From NCBI GenBank assembly GCA_002397155.1, contig DGZR01000049.1:8648-46694 (forward strand): a DNA stretch of 38,047 nucleotides, written 5' to 3'. Shown here piece by piece: positions 16,306 through 24,137 of the stretch. The stretch's first letter is position 1, and each line of letters starts with the position of its first letter. The notes below the pieces were generated by a model. The model was not told the origin of the DNA. It saw only the letters and a list, made by a program, of their open reading frames with translations, and searched no databases. Source of the DNA: Firmicutes bacterium UBA4975 (lineage in GTDB: Bacteria; Bacillota; Proteinivoracia; UBA4975). The position numbers and the translations under genes are program-made.

Positions 16306-18435
16306 ATGGACTACACATATGACATGTCGGGTCGCAAGTTTAACGTCGAAACCGGCAAGTTCGCCAAGCAGGCCAATGGCTCGGTCCTGGTCCGCTACGG
16401 CGAAACCGTCCTGCTGGTTACCGCCACCGCTTCCCGGGAACCCAGGGAGGGAATCGACTTTTTTCCGCTCACCGTAGACTATGAAGAGCGGATGTACTCG
16501 GTGGGCAAGATCCCCGGAGGGTTTATCAAGCGGGAAGGACGCCCCACGGAAAAAGCCATTCTGGCCGCCCGGCTCACTGACCGGCCCCTGCGTCCCCTCT
16601 TTCCCAAGGGCTTTCGCAACGCCGTCCACATCGTGGCCACGGTGATGTCTATGGACCAGGACAACCCCCCGGAAATTGCCTGCATCAACGGGGCTTCCCT
16701 GGCCCTTTCCCTGTCCGACATCCCCTTTGCCGGGCCGGTGGGGGCGGTGATGATCGGCTATGTGGACGGAAAACTGGTGGTCAACCCCGATATCGAACAG
16801 AGGGACAAAAGCGCTTTGCAGTTGACGGTGGCCGGGACCCGGGAAGCCATAATGATGGTGGAATCGGGGGCCAAGGAAGTTGACAAAGAGGTGATCATCG
16901 ACGCCCTCTTGCTAGCCCACGAGGAGATCAAGGCCCTGGTCGATTTTCAGACAGAGATTGTCCGGGAACAGGGCCGGGAAAAAATGGCCTTTACCGCCAA
17001 ACCGGTGCCCCCCGAAATTGAAGCCCAGGTTCGGGACTTTGCCCGGGAGAGAATCCTGGAGGCCCTGACCATCCCGGAAAAGCTGGCTCGGGAAGGGCGA
17101 ATTGAAGAGATCCAAGCCGCCTGGCTGGCGGAATTAGCAGAAGAACCGGACTTGGCGGTCTACGGCAAGGAAGCCTTCACCAGCTTATTAAAACAAGTGA
17201 TGCGGCAGCAGATCTTGGATAAGGAACTGCGGCCCGACGGCCGCAAGCCCAAGGAAATCCGCCCGGTGGCCTGCCAGGCCGGTTTGTTCCCGCGGATTCA
17301 CGGCTCCGCCCTCTTTACCCGGGGCCAGACCCAGGTGCTCAATGCCTGCACTTTGGGCGTTCCCGGCGACGTCCAGATTCTGGACGGCCTGGGGCTGGAA
17401 GAAAGCAAGCGCTTCATGCACCACTACAATTTCCCCCCCTACAGCGTGGGTGAACCCGGCTTTATGCGGGGGCCCGGCCGCCGGGAAATCGGCCATGGCG
17501 CTTTGGCAGAACGGGCTTTGCTCCCCATGATCCCCCCGGAAGAAGAATTTCCCTACACCATCCGCCTGGTCTCGGAAGTGCTGGAATCCAACGGCTCCTC
17601 TTCGATGGGCAGCGTCTGTGCCGCTTCCATGGCACTGATGGACGCCGGAGTGCCGGTCAAGGCCTCGGTGGGCGGCATAGCCATGGGCCTGATCAAGGAG
17701 GGTGAGCGCTACGCCATCCTGACCGACATCCAGGGCATGGAAGACTTTATGGGCGACATGGACTTTAAAGTGGCGGGCACCCGGCGGGGCATCACCGCCC
17801 TGCAGATGGACATCAAAGTCCACGGCCTAAACCGGGCGATCTTGTCGGCGGCCCTGGACCAGGCTGTTCAAGGCTACAACTTCATTCTGGACAAAATGGA
17901 AGAAGCCATCGCCCAGCCCCGTCCCGATCTCTCACCCTACGCCCCCAGGATTGTCGTGCTCATCGTCCCGGTGGACAAAATCCGCGAAGTGATTGGACCC
18001 GGAGGCAAGATGGTCAACAAGATCATCGAGGAAACAGGAGTGAAAATCGACATCGAGGACGACGGCACCATTTACATCGCCTCCCCTGACGGCGAGGCCG
18101 CCGCCCGGGCTAAGAGGATCATCGAAGACTTGGTCAAAGAGGTGGAAGTGGGCGAGGTCTACCTGGGCACAGTGGTCCGGGTGGAGAGTTACGGCGCTTT
18201 TGTCGAGCTCATACCCGGCAAGGACGGGTTGGTCCATATTTCGCAGCTTGACCGCAAGCGGGTGGCCAAAACCGAGGACGTGGTCAAGATGGGGGACAAG
18301 ATCGAAGTAAAGGTCATCGGCATCGATGAAAAGGGCCGGGTTAAGCTGTCCCACAAGGTCCTGCTCCCGCCGGAGCCGGAAGGGGAAGAAAACCCGGAAG
18401 AAGAAAAAAGGAGCCCCAAGCGGCCCCGCTACTAA
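16306..18435 (+). CDS. pnp: Polynucleotide phosphorylase
   Basis: 3'-to-5' phosphorolytic exoribonuclease of the degradosome. Two RNase PH-like domains are separated by a helical linker. The first shows EGIDFFPLTVDYEERMY and RPLRPLFPKGF. The second shows FMHHYNFPPYSVGE, the LVSEVLESNGSSSMGSVCAA block and GDMDFKVAGT. A KH domain (GPGGKMVNKI near residue 565) and an S1 domain (residues about 620-690) finish the protein. Length is 709 residues. ATG 16306 has GGAGG at 16296-16300. An ATG at 16294 in frame has only a weak site. Confidence 0.97.
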   Translation: MDYTYDMSGRKFNVETGKFAKQANGSVLVRYGETVLLVTATASREPREGIDFFPLTVDYEERMYSVGKIPGGFIKREGRPTEKAILAARLTDRPLRPLFPKGFRNAVHIVATVMSMDQDNPPEIACINGASLALSLSDIPFAGPVGAVMIGYVDGKLVVNPDIEQRDKSALQLTVAGTREAIMMVESGAKEVDKEVIIDALLLAHEEIKALVDFQTEIVREQGREKMAFTAKPVPPEIEAQVRDFARERILEALTIPEKLAREGRIEEIQAAWLAELAEEPDLAVYGKEAFTSLLKQVMRQQILDKELRPDGRKPKEIRPVACQAGLFPRIHGSALFTRGQTQVLNACTLGVPGDVQILDGLGLEESKRFMHHYNFPPYSVGEPGFMRGPGRREIGHGALAERALLPMIPPEEEFPYTIRLVSEVLESNGSSSMGSVCAASMALMDAGVPVKASVGGIAMGLIKEGERYAILTDIQGMEDFMGDMDFKVAGTRRGITALQMDIKVHGLNRAILSAALDQAVQGYNFILDKMEEAIAQPRPDLSPYAPRIVVLIVPVDKIREVIGPGGKMVNKIIEETGVKIDIEDDGTIYIASPDGEAAARAKRIIEDLVKEVEVGEVYLGTVVRVESYGAFVELIPGKDGLVHISQLDRKRVAKTEDVVKMGDKIEVKVIGIDEKGRVKLSHKVLLPPEPEGEENPEEEKRSPKRPRY

Positions 18436-18467
18436 AAGCATCTGCAACAGGATGCTTTTTGTTTTTG
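18434..18467 (+). terminator. Strong terminator after pnp
   Basis: AAAAGCATC at 18434-18442 pairs with GATGCTTTT at 18451-18459 around an 8-base loop and is followed by a T-rich stretch. The stem begins in the pnp stop codon. Confidence 0.85.
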
Positions 18468-18519
18468 CCCTGTCATACTTGGCCCCTCGGGGGGGTAAGT
18501 ATAGACGGGAGGGTTTGCG

Positions 18520-19539
18520 ATGAAAATATTTTGGGTCGTAAAAGCAAAAAAAGCCGCCTTAGTCCTGGTGGCCTGTTTTGCCCTGCTGCTGGTCGCTTAC
18601 TCGGTGTACTACGCCTCCGGGGAAGCCTGGACCCGGAAGGGGAAAACCGTAGTCTTCCTGGGCCATGAACTGGATCCCAAAGCTCCAGACTTGGAGGACC
18701 AGGTGGCGAGGCTGGTGGAAAGCCTGGTCCAGCCCCCGGTCGACGCCCAGTATGACGAGGTGAATAAAAGCGTCATTCCCGACCTAAACGGCTTTGAAAT
18801 CGAGGTAAAAGCCTGTGTCAAAGCTCTAAAAGGGGCGAAGGGCGGCGCCGTGGTGGTGCCGGTCTGGCGGGAAACGGCGGCGGACCGACAGCTTGCCGAT
18901 TTTCCCCTGCTCCCGGTTTACCAGGGCAACCCCCTGCGCAACCAGGTAGCCCTGGTGGTCAATGTCTCCTGGGGCAATGAGTACTTAGAGGAGATGCTGG
19001 CGATCTTTGCCGAACAGGAAGTAGTCGCCAGTTTCTTTCTCGTCGGGCGCTGGGCGGAGGAAAACCCGGACTTAGTCAAGAGGATTCAAGAACTGGGGAT
19101 GGATTTTGGCAATCACGGCTACTCGGACCCCCACATGGCGGAAATGAACCCGGAGGCCATCCGGGAAGAGGTGGCGCGGACAAACAAGGCGGTGAAAGAA
19201 CTGACCGGGGTGGAAATGCGCTGGTTCAGCCCTCCCTATGGGGAAAAAGTGGAGAAGATTTACGCCGCCGCCGCCGATCTGGGCCTGCACACCGTCCTCT
19301 GGTCCCTGGACACGGTGGACTGGACCCTGCCCGGGGAAGAGACCATCGTCCGCCGGATTGTCGACAACCTGGCAAACGGAGGGATAATCCTCATGCACCC
19401 CACCGAACAGACCCCGGGGGCGCTAAAAAGGATAATCGAGGGCGCCCGGGAAAAAAACCTGGAGCTGGTCACAGTGAGTCAGCTCCTCAGCCCCAGTTAC
19501 TGGCCGGAAAAGTATCGCCCCCTGTGGCAGGGCAACTGA
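18520..19539 (+). CDS. YlxY-type polysaccharide deacetylase-like protein
   Basis: A 339-residue protein with one N-terminal membrane segment (about residues 10-30) and a C-terminal NodB-like carbohydrate esterase 4 domain (about 145-330), predicted to face the outside. The position after pnp and before ymxH matches ylxY of B. subtilis. The fold blocks are recognisable: VASFFLVGRWAEENP, MDFGNHGYSDPHM, RWFSPPYGE and ILMHPTEQTPGAL. The canonical TFDDG catalytic segment is replaced by NVSWGNEYL, and the usual H-[ST]-x-x-H metal motif reads HGYSD. It may therefore have altered or no deacetylase activity, as in other YlxY-like proteins. The mlpA gene found next in Bacillus is missing here. Confidence 0.88.
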   Translation: MKIFWVVKAKKAALVLVACFALLLVAYSVYYASGEAWTRKGKTVVFLGHELDPKAPDLEDQVARLVESLVQPPVDAQYDEVNKSVIPDLNGFEIEVKACVKALKGAKGGAVVVPVWRETAADRQLADFPLLPVYQGNPLRNQVALVVNVSWGNEYLEEMLAIFAEQEVVASFFLVGRWAEENPDLVKRIQELGMDFGNHGYSDPHMAEMNPEAIREEVARTNKAVKELTGVEMRWFSPPYGEKVEKIYAAAADLGLHTVLWSLDTVDWTLPGEETIVRRIVDNLANGGIILMHPTEQTPGALKRIIEGAREKNLELVTVSQLLSPSYWPEKYRPLWQGN

Positions 19540-19793
19540 TGGAAATTGTGCGTTTTTCCGACCTGGGCGCCAAGGAAGTGATCAATTTTGGCGACGGCAA
19601 GTGCCTGGGCCGTTTTTCTGATTGCGACCTGGAGATAGACCCCGACAGCGGCCAGATCGAGGCGGTGGTCCTGGCCGGGCGGGGCGGGCTTTTTTCTTCC
19701 CTCTTTGCCAATTCACCCAGCTTTGTCATCCCCTGGCAGGCCATCATTCGGGTCGGAATCGACACCATAATCGTCTCGATCCCTCAAAAATGA
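19539..19793 (+). CDS. ymxH: YlmC/YmxH family sporulation-associated protein
   Basis: An 84-residue PRC-barrel-like protein of the YlmC/YmxH family. The start reads MEIVRFSDLGAKEVINFGDG and includes the conserved G-R-x-S-D-x-D-L-E-I-D segment and a Phe/Pro-rich end (FVIPWQAIIRVG). The ATG shares one base with the stop of the upstream deacetylase gene, which implies coupling. A GTG at 19524 could add five residues. Homologues lie next to dpaA in spore formers. The molecular role is not established. Confidence 0.87.
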   Translation: MEIVRFSDLGAKEVINFGDGKCLGRFSDCDLEIDPDSGQIEAVVLAGRGGLFSSLFANSPSFVIPWQAIIRVGIDTIIVSIPQK

Positions 19794-19852
19794 ATAATCC
19801 GCCTCCCTCTAAGGGGAATAATAACAACAGTACTTAAGGGAGGTAAGCAAGC

Positions 19853-20335
19853 ATGGAAAAAACAGTAATCGCCTTTTACAATTCCCGGGACGAAGCGGAG
19901 CAAAGCGTTAAGCAACTGCGGGAAAAGGGATTCAAGGACAATGAGATCTCAATTCTGGCCAAGGACGACGAGCAGAGTTCCGGCCAAGACCAGGAGATGA
20001 GTTTTCAAAACCAAAACCTCACCGATGGCACCATGACCGGCGGCGCCATAGGCGGCCTGGCCGGATTGGCCATGGGGGCAGGGGCCCTCTTAATTCCCGG
20101 CTTCGGCCCCCTGATCGCGGCCGGTCCCCTGGCGGGGGTGCTGACAGGCGCCCTGACCGGCGGGGTGGCAGGGGGGCTGGTGGACTACGGCATCCCCGAA
20201 GAGAGCAGCCGCAAGTTTGAAGAGCATCTCCAATCCGGCAAAGTCCTGGCCATCATCAAGACCGACGCCAACAAAGCGATGAAGGCCATGGAAATAATGG
20301 ACCGGTCGGGGGGACGGGAAATAGAAATGCATTAA
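19853..20335 (+). CDS. General stress protein (YflT-like) with glycine-zipper core
   Basis: A 160-residue protein. The N-terminal 45 residues resemble the YflT/general-stress fold (VIAFYNSRDEAEQSVKQLRE, then DNEISILAKDD). A glycine- and alanine-rich hydrophobic stretch follows at about residues 60-110 with repeated G-x3-G spacing, as in glycine-zipper membrane-active proteins. The C-terminus (SRKFEEHLQSGKVLAIIKTD) matches the repeat unit common to this stress family. It has an ideal Shine-Dalgarno (AAGGGAGG at about 19835-19842) and a strong terminator behind it, so it is probably a separate unit inserted between ymxH and dpaA. That is not the usual content of this neighbourhood. Confidence 0.8.
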   Translation: MEKTVIAFYNSRDEAEQSVKQLREKGFKDNEISILAKDDEQSSGQDQEMSFQNQNLTDGTMTGGAIGGLAGLAMGAGALLIPGFGPLIAAGPLAGVLTGALTGGVAGGLVDYGIPEESSRKFEEHLQSGKVLAIIKTDANKAMKAMEIMDRSGGREIEMH

Positions 20336-20342
20336 TTTGGGC

Positions 20343-20381
20343 CCGGGGGCAGCGGCAAGTGGACCGCTGCCCCCGGTTTTT
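20343..20381 (+). terminator. Very strong terminator before dpaA
   Basis: A perfect 13-base-pair GC-rich stem (20343-20355 with 20364-20376) has an 8-base loop and is followed by TTTTT at 20377-20381. It isolates the stress-protein gene from the dpa operon. Confidence 0.93.
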
Positions 20382-20382
20382 G

Positions 20383-20391
20383 CATACTGTA
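20383..20391 (+). promoter_or_regulatory. Sigma-K-type -10 element ahead of dpaA
   Basis: CATACTGTA fits the sigma-K -10 consensus CATAnnnTA exactly. An AC dinucleotide at 20363-20364 lies 18 bases upstream, one longer than the usual 16-17. In B. subtilis the spoVF (dpa) operon is read by mother-cell sigma K, so the match agrees with known biology. Transcription would begin near 20399, just before the Shine-Dalgarno. Confidence 0.6.
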
Positions 20392-20416
20392 TTATGGGGC
20401 GAGGGGAGGGGTTGAC

Positions 20417-21289
20417 ATGGATAAAAGGACAATCGCAATAATCGGCGGCGACCGGCGAGAATCGGTGCTGGCGGAACAATTGCGGGACCAGGGATACGCT
20501 CTCAGCCTGTGGGGACTGGCGGTGCCCGGCACCCCGGCGAAAAATACTCCCCTGGAAGCGGCCCGGGGGGCCGAAGCAATAATTTTGCCCATGGCCGGGC
20601 TCCAGAGGGACCTGACGGTGCCCTGCCAGGCCGGTTTTACTCCTGCTAAACTGGCTGAGGAATTCTTTACGAGCTTGCCCGGCGGCCTGCCGATAATCAT
20701 CGGCAGGGCCGGACCAGAACTGAGAAAGTTGGCGGCGGGGGCCCTTCTCATAGAGGCAGGGGAAGACGATGAATTGGCGGTGCTAAATTCGGTTCCCACC
20801 GCCGAAGGGGCGATTGCCATCGCCATGGCCCAAGCCCCGGTTACCCTTCACGGCAGCAGCGCTCTCGTCTTGGGCTGGGGTCGCTGCGGGGCTTCCCTGG
20901 CCCGCATGCTGGGGGGAATCGGCGCCCAAGTGACGGTGGCTGCCCGCAAGGCCGCCCACCGGGCCCGGGCCCAGGAGATGGGCTTTGGCACATGTCACCT
21001 GGCGGAGCTGCCGGAGAGAATAGGCGAGCAGTCCTTTGTCTTTAACACCGTCCCGGCGCTGCTCCTCGGAGGGGAGGTCTTGGCCCTGGCCCCCCGGGAC
21101 TTGGTGATTGTGGACATCGCCTCGGGGGGCGGCACCGACTTTGCCGAAGCGGCCCGCCTGGGCCTTACAGCAGTTCTGGCGCCGGGGCTGCCGGGTAAAG
21201 TGGCCCCGGTGACAGCCGGCAAGATCCTGGCCCGGGTCTACCCCCGGCTCCTGGAAGAACAAGCAGGGTGGAGAGGAAGAGAGACATGA
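20417..21289 (+). CDS. dpaA: Dipicolinate synthase subunit A
   Basis: Subunit A of dipicolinate synthase (SpoVFA), the mother-cell enzyme that oxidises the DapA product to dipicolinic acid for the spore core. It is an NAD(P)-dependent Rossmann protein of 290 residues. The nucleotide-binding loop is at G153-W-G-R-C-G158 (LGWGRCG), followed by VTVAARK, a plausible second strand. Late blocks VIVDIASGGGTDF and LPGKVAPVTAGKIL fit the family. The stop overlaps dpaB by 4 bases. Confidence 0.95.
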   Translation: MDKRTIAIIGGDRRESVLAEQLRDQGYALSLWGLAVPGTPAKNTPLEAARGAEAIILPMAGLQRDLTVPCQAGFTPAKLAEEFFTSLPGGLPIIIGRAGPELRKLAAGALLIEAGEDDELAVLNSVPTAEGAIAIAMAQAPVTLHGSSALVLGWGRCGASLARMLGGIGAQVTVAARKAAHRARAQEMGFGTCHLAELPERIGEQSFVFNTVPALLLGGEVLALAPRDLVIVDIASGGGTDFAEAARLGLTAVLAPGLPGKVAPVTAGKILARVYPRLLEEQAGWRGRET

Positions 21290-21858
21290 CGGGGATGAAA
21301 ATCGGTTTTGCCCTAACTGGGTCCCACTGCACTTTTGCGGCGGTGGTCGAGCCCATGAAGGAATTGGTGGAGAGAGGATTTCGGCTGATCCCTATTTTTT
21401 CGGCGGCGGCGGCAGAAACCAGCACCCGCTTTGGCCAGGCCGGGGACTGGCGCGAAACTTTTGAAAGTATCTGCCGGGAAAAGGCAGTGACAAGCATAAG
21501 AGGGGCGGAAGAGGCGGTGACCAACAAGCTGGATGCAGTGGTAGTGGCCCCCTGCACCGGCGGCACAATGGCCAAGCTGGCAAATGCCATCAGCGATACG
21601 CCGGTGACCATGGCGGTAAAGGCCGTGCTGCGCAACGACAAGCCGGTGGTCCTGGCGATAGCCACTAACGACGGTCTGGGCGGGAGCGGGGCTAATATCG
21701 GCAGGCTCTTGGACAAAAAGGGGGTTTTTTTTGTACCCTTTGGCCAGGATAATCCCCTGGAAAAGCCCCGTTCCCTGGTCTGCCGGTTTGCCCTTTTGCC
21801 CGATACCCTGGAAGAGGCCCTGGCCGGCAAGCAGATTCAGCCGATTTTGGCCAGGTAG
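21286..21858 (+). CDS. dpaB: Dipicolinate synthase subunit B
   Basis: Subunit B of dipicolinate synthase (SpoVFB), a flavoprotein-like fold of 190 residues. It carries KIGFALTGSHCTF at the N-terminus, VVVAPCTGGTMAKLANAI near residue 84 and LRNDKPVVLAIATNDGL, all typical of the family. The ATG at 21286 overlaps the dpaA stop and has GAGAGGAAGAG just upstream. A GTG at 21268 could add six residues. Confidence 0.95.
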   Translation: MTGMKIGFALTGSHCTFAAVVEPMKELVERGFRLIPIFSAAAAETSTRFGQAGDWRETFESICREKAVTSIRGAEEAVTNKLDAVVVAPCTGGTMAKLANAISDTPVTMAVKAVLRNDKPVVLAIATNDGLGGSGANIGRLLDKKGVFFVPFGQDNPLEKPRSLVCRFALLPDTLEEALAGKQIQPILAR

Positions 21859-21900
21859 GGTCCGGTGAGACAAGTCAAGCCAGGGGCCCTTGTCCTGGGA

Positions 21901-21924
21901 CAGTCGGCCCCCCAAGGCCGGCTG
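21901..21924 (+). promoter_or_regulatory. Stable hairpin in the dpaB-dapG gap
   Basis: Bases 21901-21909 pair with 21916-21924 (9 pairs, one G-U) around a 6-base loop, with no U tract. Just upstream are two mutually exclusive short stems (21869-21874 with 21889-21894, or 21880-21884 with 21894-21898). The dapG Shine-Dalgarno follows at 21931-21937. It may regulate dapG translation or processing, but no riboswitch class is recognisable. Confidence 0.4.
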
Positions 21925-21944
21925 AGGGGCGGAGGGGCGGGGGG

Positions 21945-23162
21945 GTGGAGGGCGTGAAGGGCCAGGTGGTCGTCCACAAGTACGGCGGCACCACCCTCAA
22001 GGATCCCCGCCAGCTTCGCAATTGCGGCGAGAATATCTGCCGCGAGCACCTGCAGGGCAAGCGGCCGGTAGTTGTGGTATCTGCCATGGGTCGGGAAGGC
22101 GATCCATACGCAACCGACACCTTTATCGGGCTGGCCTACGCCATCTCTCCCCAGCCCGCTCCCCGGGAACTGGATCTCCTGATGGCCTGCGGCGAACTGG
22201 TGTCGGCTACCCTGCTGGCCGTCCAGCTCCAAGAGCTGGGCTGCGGGGCCATGGCCCTCACCGGCAGCCAGATGGGGATAATCACCGACGACAGACATGG
22301 CGACGCAGAAATTCAGGCCGTGGAAATCAAACGAATTTTGCAAGTACTGGAAGCAGGGATAATCCCGGTGATCTGCGGCTTCCAGGGGGTGACAGCCGGG
22401 GGCGAGCTGACCACCCTGGGCCGGGGGGGCAGCGACATCACCGCGGTGGCGGTGGCGGCGGCCTTGAAACTGGACTCGGCCACAATTTACACCGACGTAC
22501 CGGCAATCAAGACCGCCGATCCCAAGCTGGTCAAAGGGGCCCGGCCCATCCACCAGCTCCACTACCAGGAGATCTTGGAGATGGCGGTGGAAGGGGCCCG
22601 GGTGATCCACCCCCGGGCGGTGGAGAGGGCTATGGCCGATGACATTCGTTTGATCATCACTTCCCTGGCCAACGGCGATGCCGGTCCCACTGAGATCGGC
22701 CCTCGCCGCAGCGTCGGCAAGGGAGAGGGAATCATTCGGGCTATTACCCATATAAACGGATTAAAGCAGTATAGAGTTGAGATGGAGCCGGGGAGAATGG
22801 CGGCCCTCTTGGCTGAAGTGGCCGCGGCCGGCATCAGCCTGGACCTGGTCAACCTGGCCGAGAACGGGCATTGCTTTACAGTGATGGGCCCGAACATTCC
22901 CGTGGTGGATCGCATTTTGCAGGCAAACAAAGTCACCCCCGTAACCCGGGATAACTGCAGCAAGATATCCCTCATCGGGGTGGGGATCCGGGGAGTATCG
23001 GGCTTGATGAACCGCATCTACGCCCCCCTGACCGAAGAAGATATCCCGGTGTACTACACCTCGGATTCCTATACCCAGATCGCCCTCTTGATCCCCCAGG
23101 CCCGGCTACCCGAAGGGATAAACTGCCTGCACCGAGTATTCTTTGGCGAAGGAGAGGAATGA
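21945..23162 (+). CDS. dapG: Aspartokinase (DapG/LysC type)
   Basis: Phosphorylates aspartate, the first step to diaminopimelate, lysine, threonine and methionine. The kinase domain begins VVHKYGGTTLKD and includes MACGELVSATLLA and the RGGSDITAVAVAAAL segment near residues 163-176. Two ACT domains occupy roughly residues 265-405. Length is 405 residues, so it is the long alpha form. GTG 21945 follows GGAGGGG at 21931-21937. By position (dpaAB - dapG - dapA) it matches B. subtilis dapG, whose product is DAP-inhibited. The asd gene usually found just upstream is absent. Confidence 0.94.
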   Translation: MEGVKGQVVVHKYGGTTLKDPRQLRNCGENICREHLQGKRPVVVVSAMGREGDPYATDTFIGLAYAISPQPAPRELDLLMACGELVSATLLAVQLQELGCGAMALTGSQMGIITDDRHGDAEIQAVEIKRILQVLEAGIIPVICGFQGVTAGGELTTLGRGGSDITAVAVAAALKLDSATIYTDVPAIKTADPKLVKGARPIHQLHYQEILEMAVEGARVIHPRAVERAMADDIRLIITSLANGDAGPTEIGPRRSVGKGEGIIRAITHINGLKQYRVEMEPGRMAALLAEVAAAGISLDLVNLAENGHCFTVMGPNIPVVDRILQANKVTPVTRDNCSKISLIGVGIRGVSGLMNRIYAPLTEEDIPVYYTSDSYTQIALLIPQARLPEGINCLHRVFFGEGEE

Positions 23163-23167
23163 GATAG

Positions 23168-24052
23168 ATGGAATGGGGAAAAACCCTGGCGGCCATGGTG
23201 ACGCCGATGGATGCGGGGGGTGGGGTTGACCTGGAAGGAGCGGTGGGCCTGGCTCGGGACATCATGGCCCAGGGGGTGGAGGGCCTGGTCCTCTCCGGCA
23301 CTACCGGCGAGGCGGCCACCCTCTCCGCCGAAGAAAAATTGGCCCTGGCGGAAGCGGTGGGCCGAGCTCTGGGCGGTCAAGGGCAGATCATCGCCGGGGT
23401 GGGGGGCTGCTCCACCCGGGAGACGGTGGCCCTGGTCCGCCGGATGGAAGAAAAGCCGATACAGGCCTACATGGTGATCACCCCCTATTACAATAAGCCC
23501 AACCGAGGGGGTCTGATCGCCCACTACCAGGCGGTGGCCCAGGCCAGCAGCCGGCCCCTCATGCTGTACAACGTCCCCTCCCGGACGGGGCTGGACCTGT
23601 CCCGAGAGGATTACCAAGTCCTGCTCCGGGCCTGTCCCGAGATAAGGGCGGTGAAGGAAGCAGGCGCCGATCTGGCCAAGGGGGCCTGGCTGGCAGACAG
23701 CTTCCCCGAGGTTGGATTTTATAGCGGCAGTGACGACTTGGTGCTGCCCCTGGTGGCCCTGGGCTTTAGGGGAGTTGTCAGTGTGGCGGCCAACGTCGTC
23801 CCCGCTGCGATGGCTCAGCTCACGGCTTGGGGCTGCCAAGGGGAGGGGGCAAGGGCAAGGGCCCTTTACAATCGGCTGGTCCCCCTCTTTGCCGCCCTCT
23901 TTGTCGAGACCAATCCGGTACCGGTAAAAGCCGCCCTGGAACTCCAAGGCTGGCCGGTGGGCGCCCCGCGCCTGCCCTTGGTCAGACTCTCCGAGGAAAA
24001 CAGGCAAAACTTGGCGGCGCTGCTCCAAGGCTACTCACGAGAAGGGCTATAG
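23168..24052 (+). CDS. dapA: 4-hydroxy-tetrahydrodipicolinate synthase
   Basis: A TIM-barrel aldolase condensing pyruvate with aspartate semialdehyde. Its product feeds both diaminopimelate and, through DpaAB, spore dipicolinate. The Schiff-base Lys163 is in AVKEAG. Other motifs are SGTTGEAATLS, the YYNKPNRGG segment and YNVPSRTG, which supply the catalytic threonine, tyrosine and arginine. Length is 294 residues. It follows dapG by 5 bases and ends in a terminator that begins within the last codons. Confidence 0.97.
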   Translation: MEWGKTLAAMVTPMDAGGGVDLEGAVGLARDIMAQGVEGLVLSGTTGEAATLSAEEKLALAEAVGRALGGQGQIIAGVGGCSTRETVALVRRMEEKPIQAYMVITPYYNKPNRGGLIAHYQAVAQASSRPLMLYNVPSRTGLDLSREDYQVLLRACPEIRAVKEAGADLAKGAWLADSFPEVGFYSGSDDLVLPLVALGFRGVVSVAANVVPAAMAQLTAWGCQGEGARARALYNRLVPLFAALFVETNPVPVKAALELQGWPVGAPRLPLVRLSEENRQNLAALLQGYSREGL

Positions 24053-24060
24053 CCCTTTTC
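24042..24060 (+). terminator. Terminator overlapping the dapA stop
   Basis: AAGGGCTATAGCCCTT at 24042-24057 is a perfect 16-base palindrome containing the stop codon, folding as a 6-pair stem with a TATA loop and followed by more T. It closes the dpa-dap unit. Confidence 0.75.
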
Positions 24061-24061
24061 C

Positions 24062-24090
24062 TTGTTTCAGCGGCGTTTATGGGGTATAAT
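24062..24090 (+). promoter_or_regulatory. Sigma-A promoter of rnj
   Basis: TTGTTT at 24062-24067 and a perfect TATAAT at 24085-24090 are separated by 17 bases. The predicted start near 24097 gives a 40-base leader before the TTG start codon at 24138. Confidence 0.8.
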
Positions 24091-24137
24091 ACCGTCGAAT
24101 GTACGATGGTCGGGAAAATAAAACTGGAGGTGCGATA

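Noticed and set aside
18472..18505. Sigma-E-like elements (GTCATACT and TATAGA) ahead of the YlxY-type gene
   Set aside because: The spacing is about 19 bases, too long for sigma E, and the -10 match is weak. No supported promoter could be called here.
21924..21952. G-rich tract before dapG as a G-quadruplex
   Set aside because: G runs are present, but they include the Shine-Dalgarno and start codon. There is no evidence beyond composition in a G+C-rich genome.
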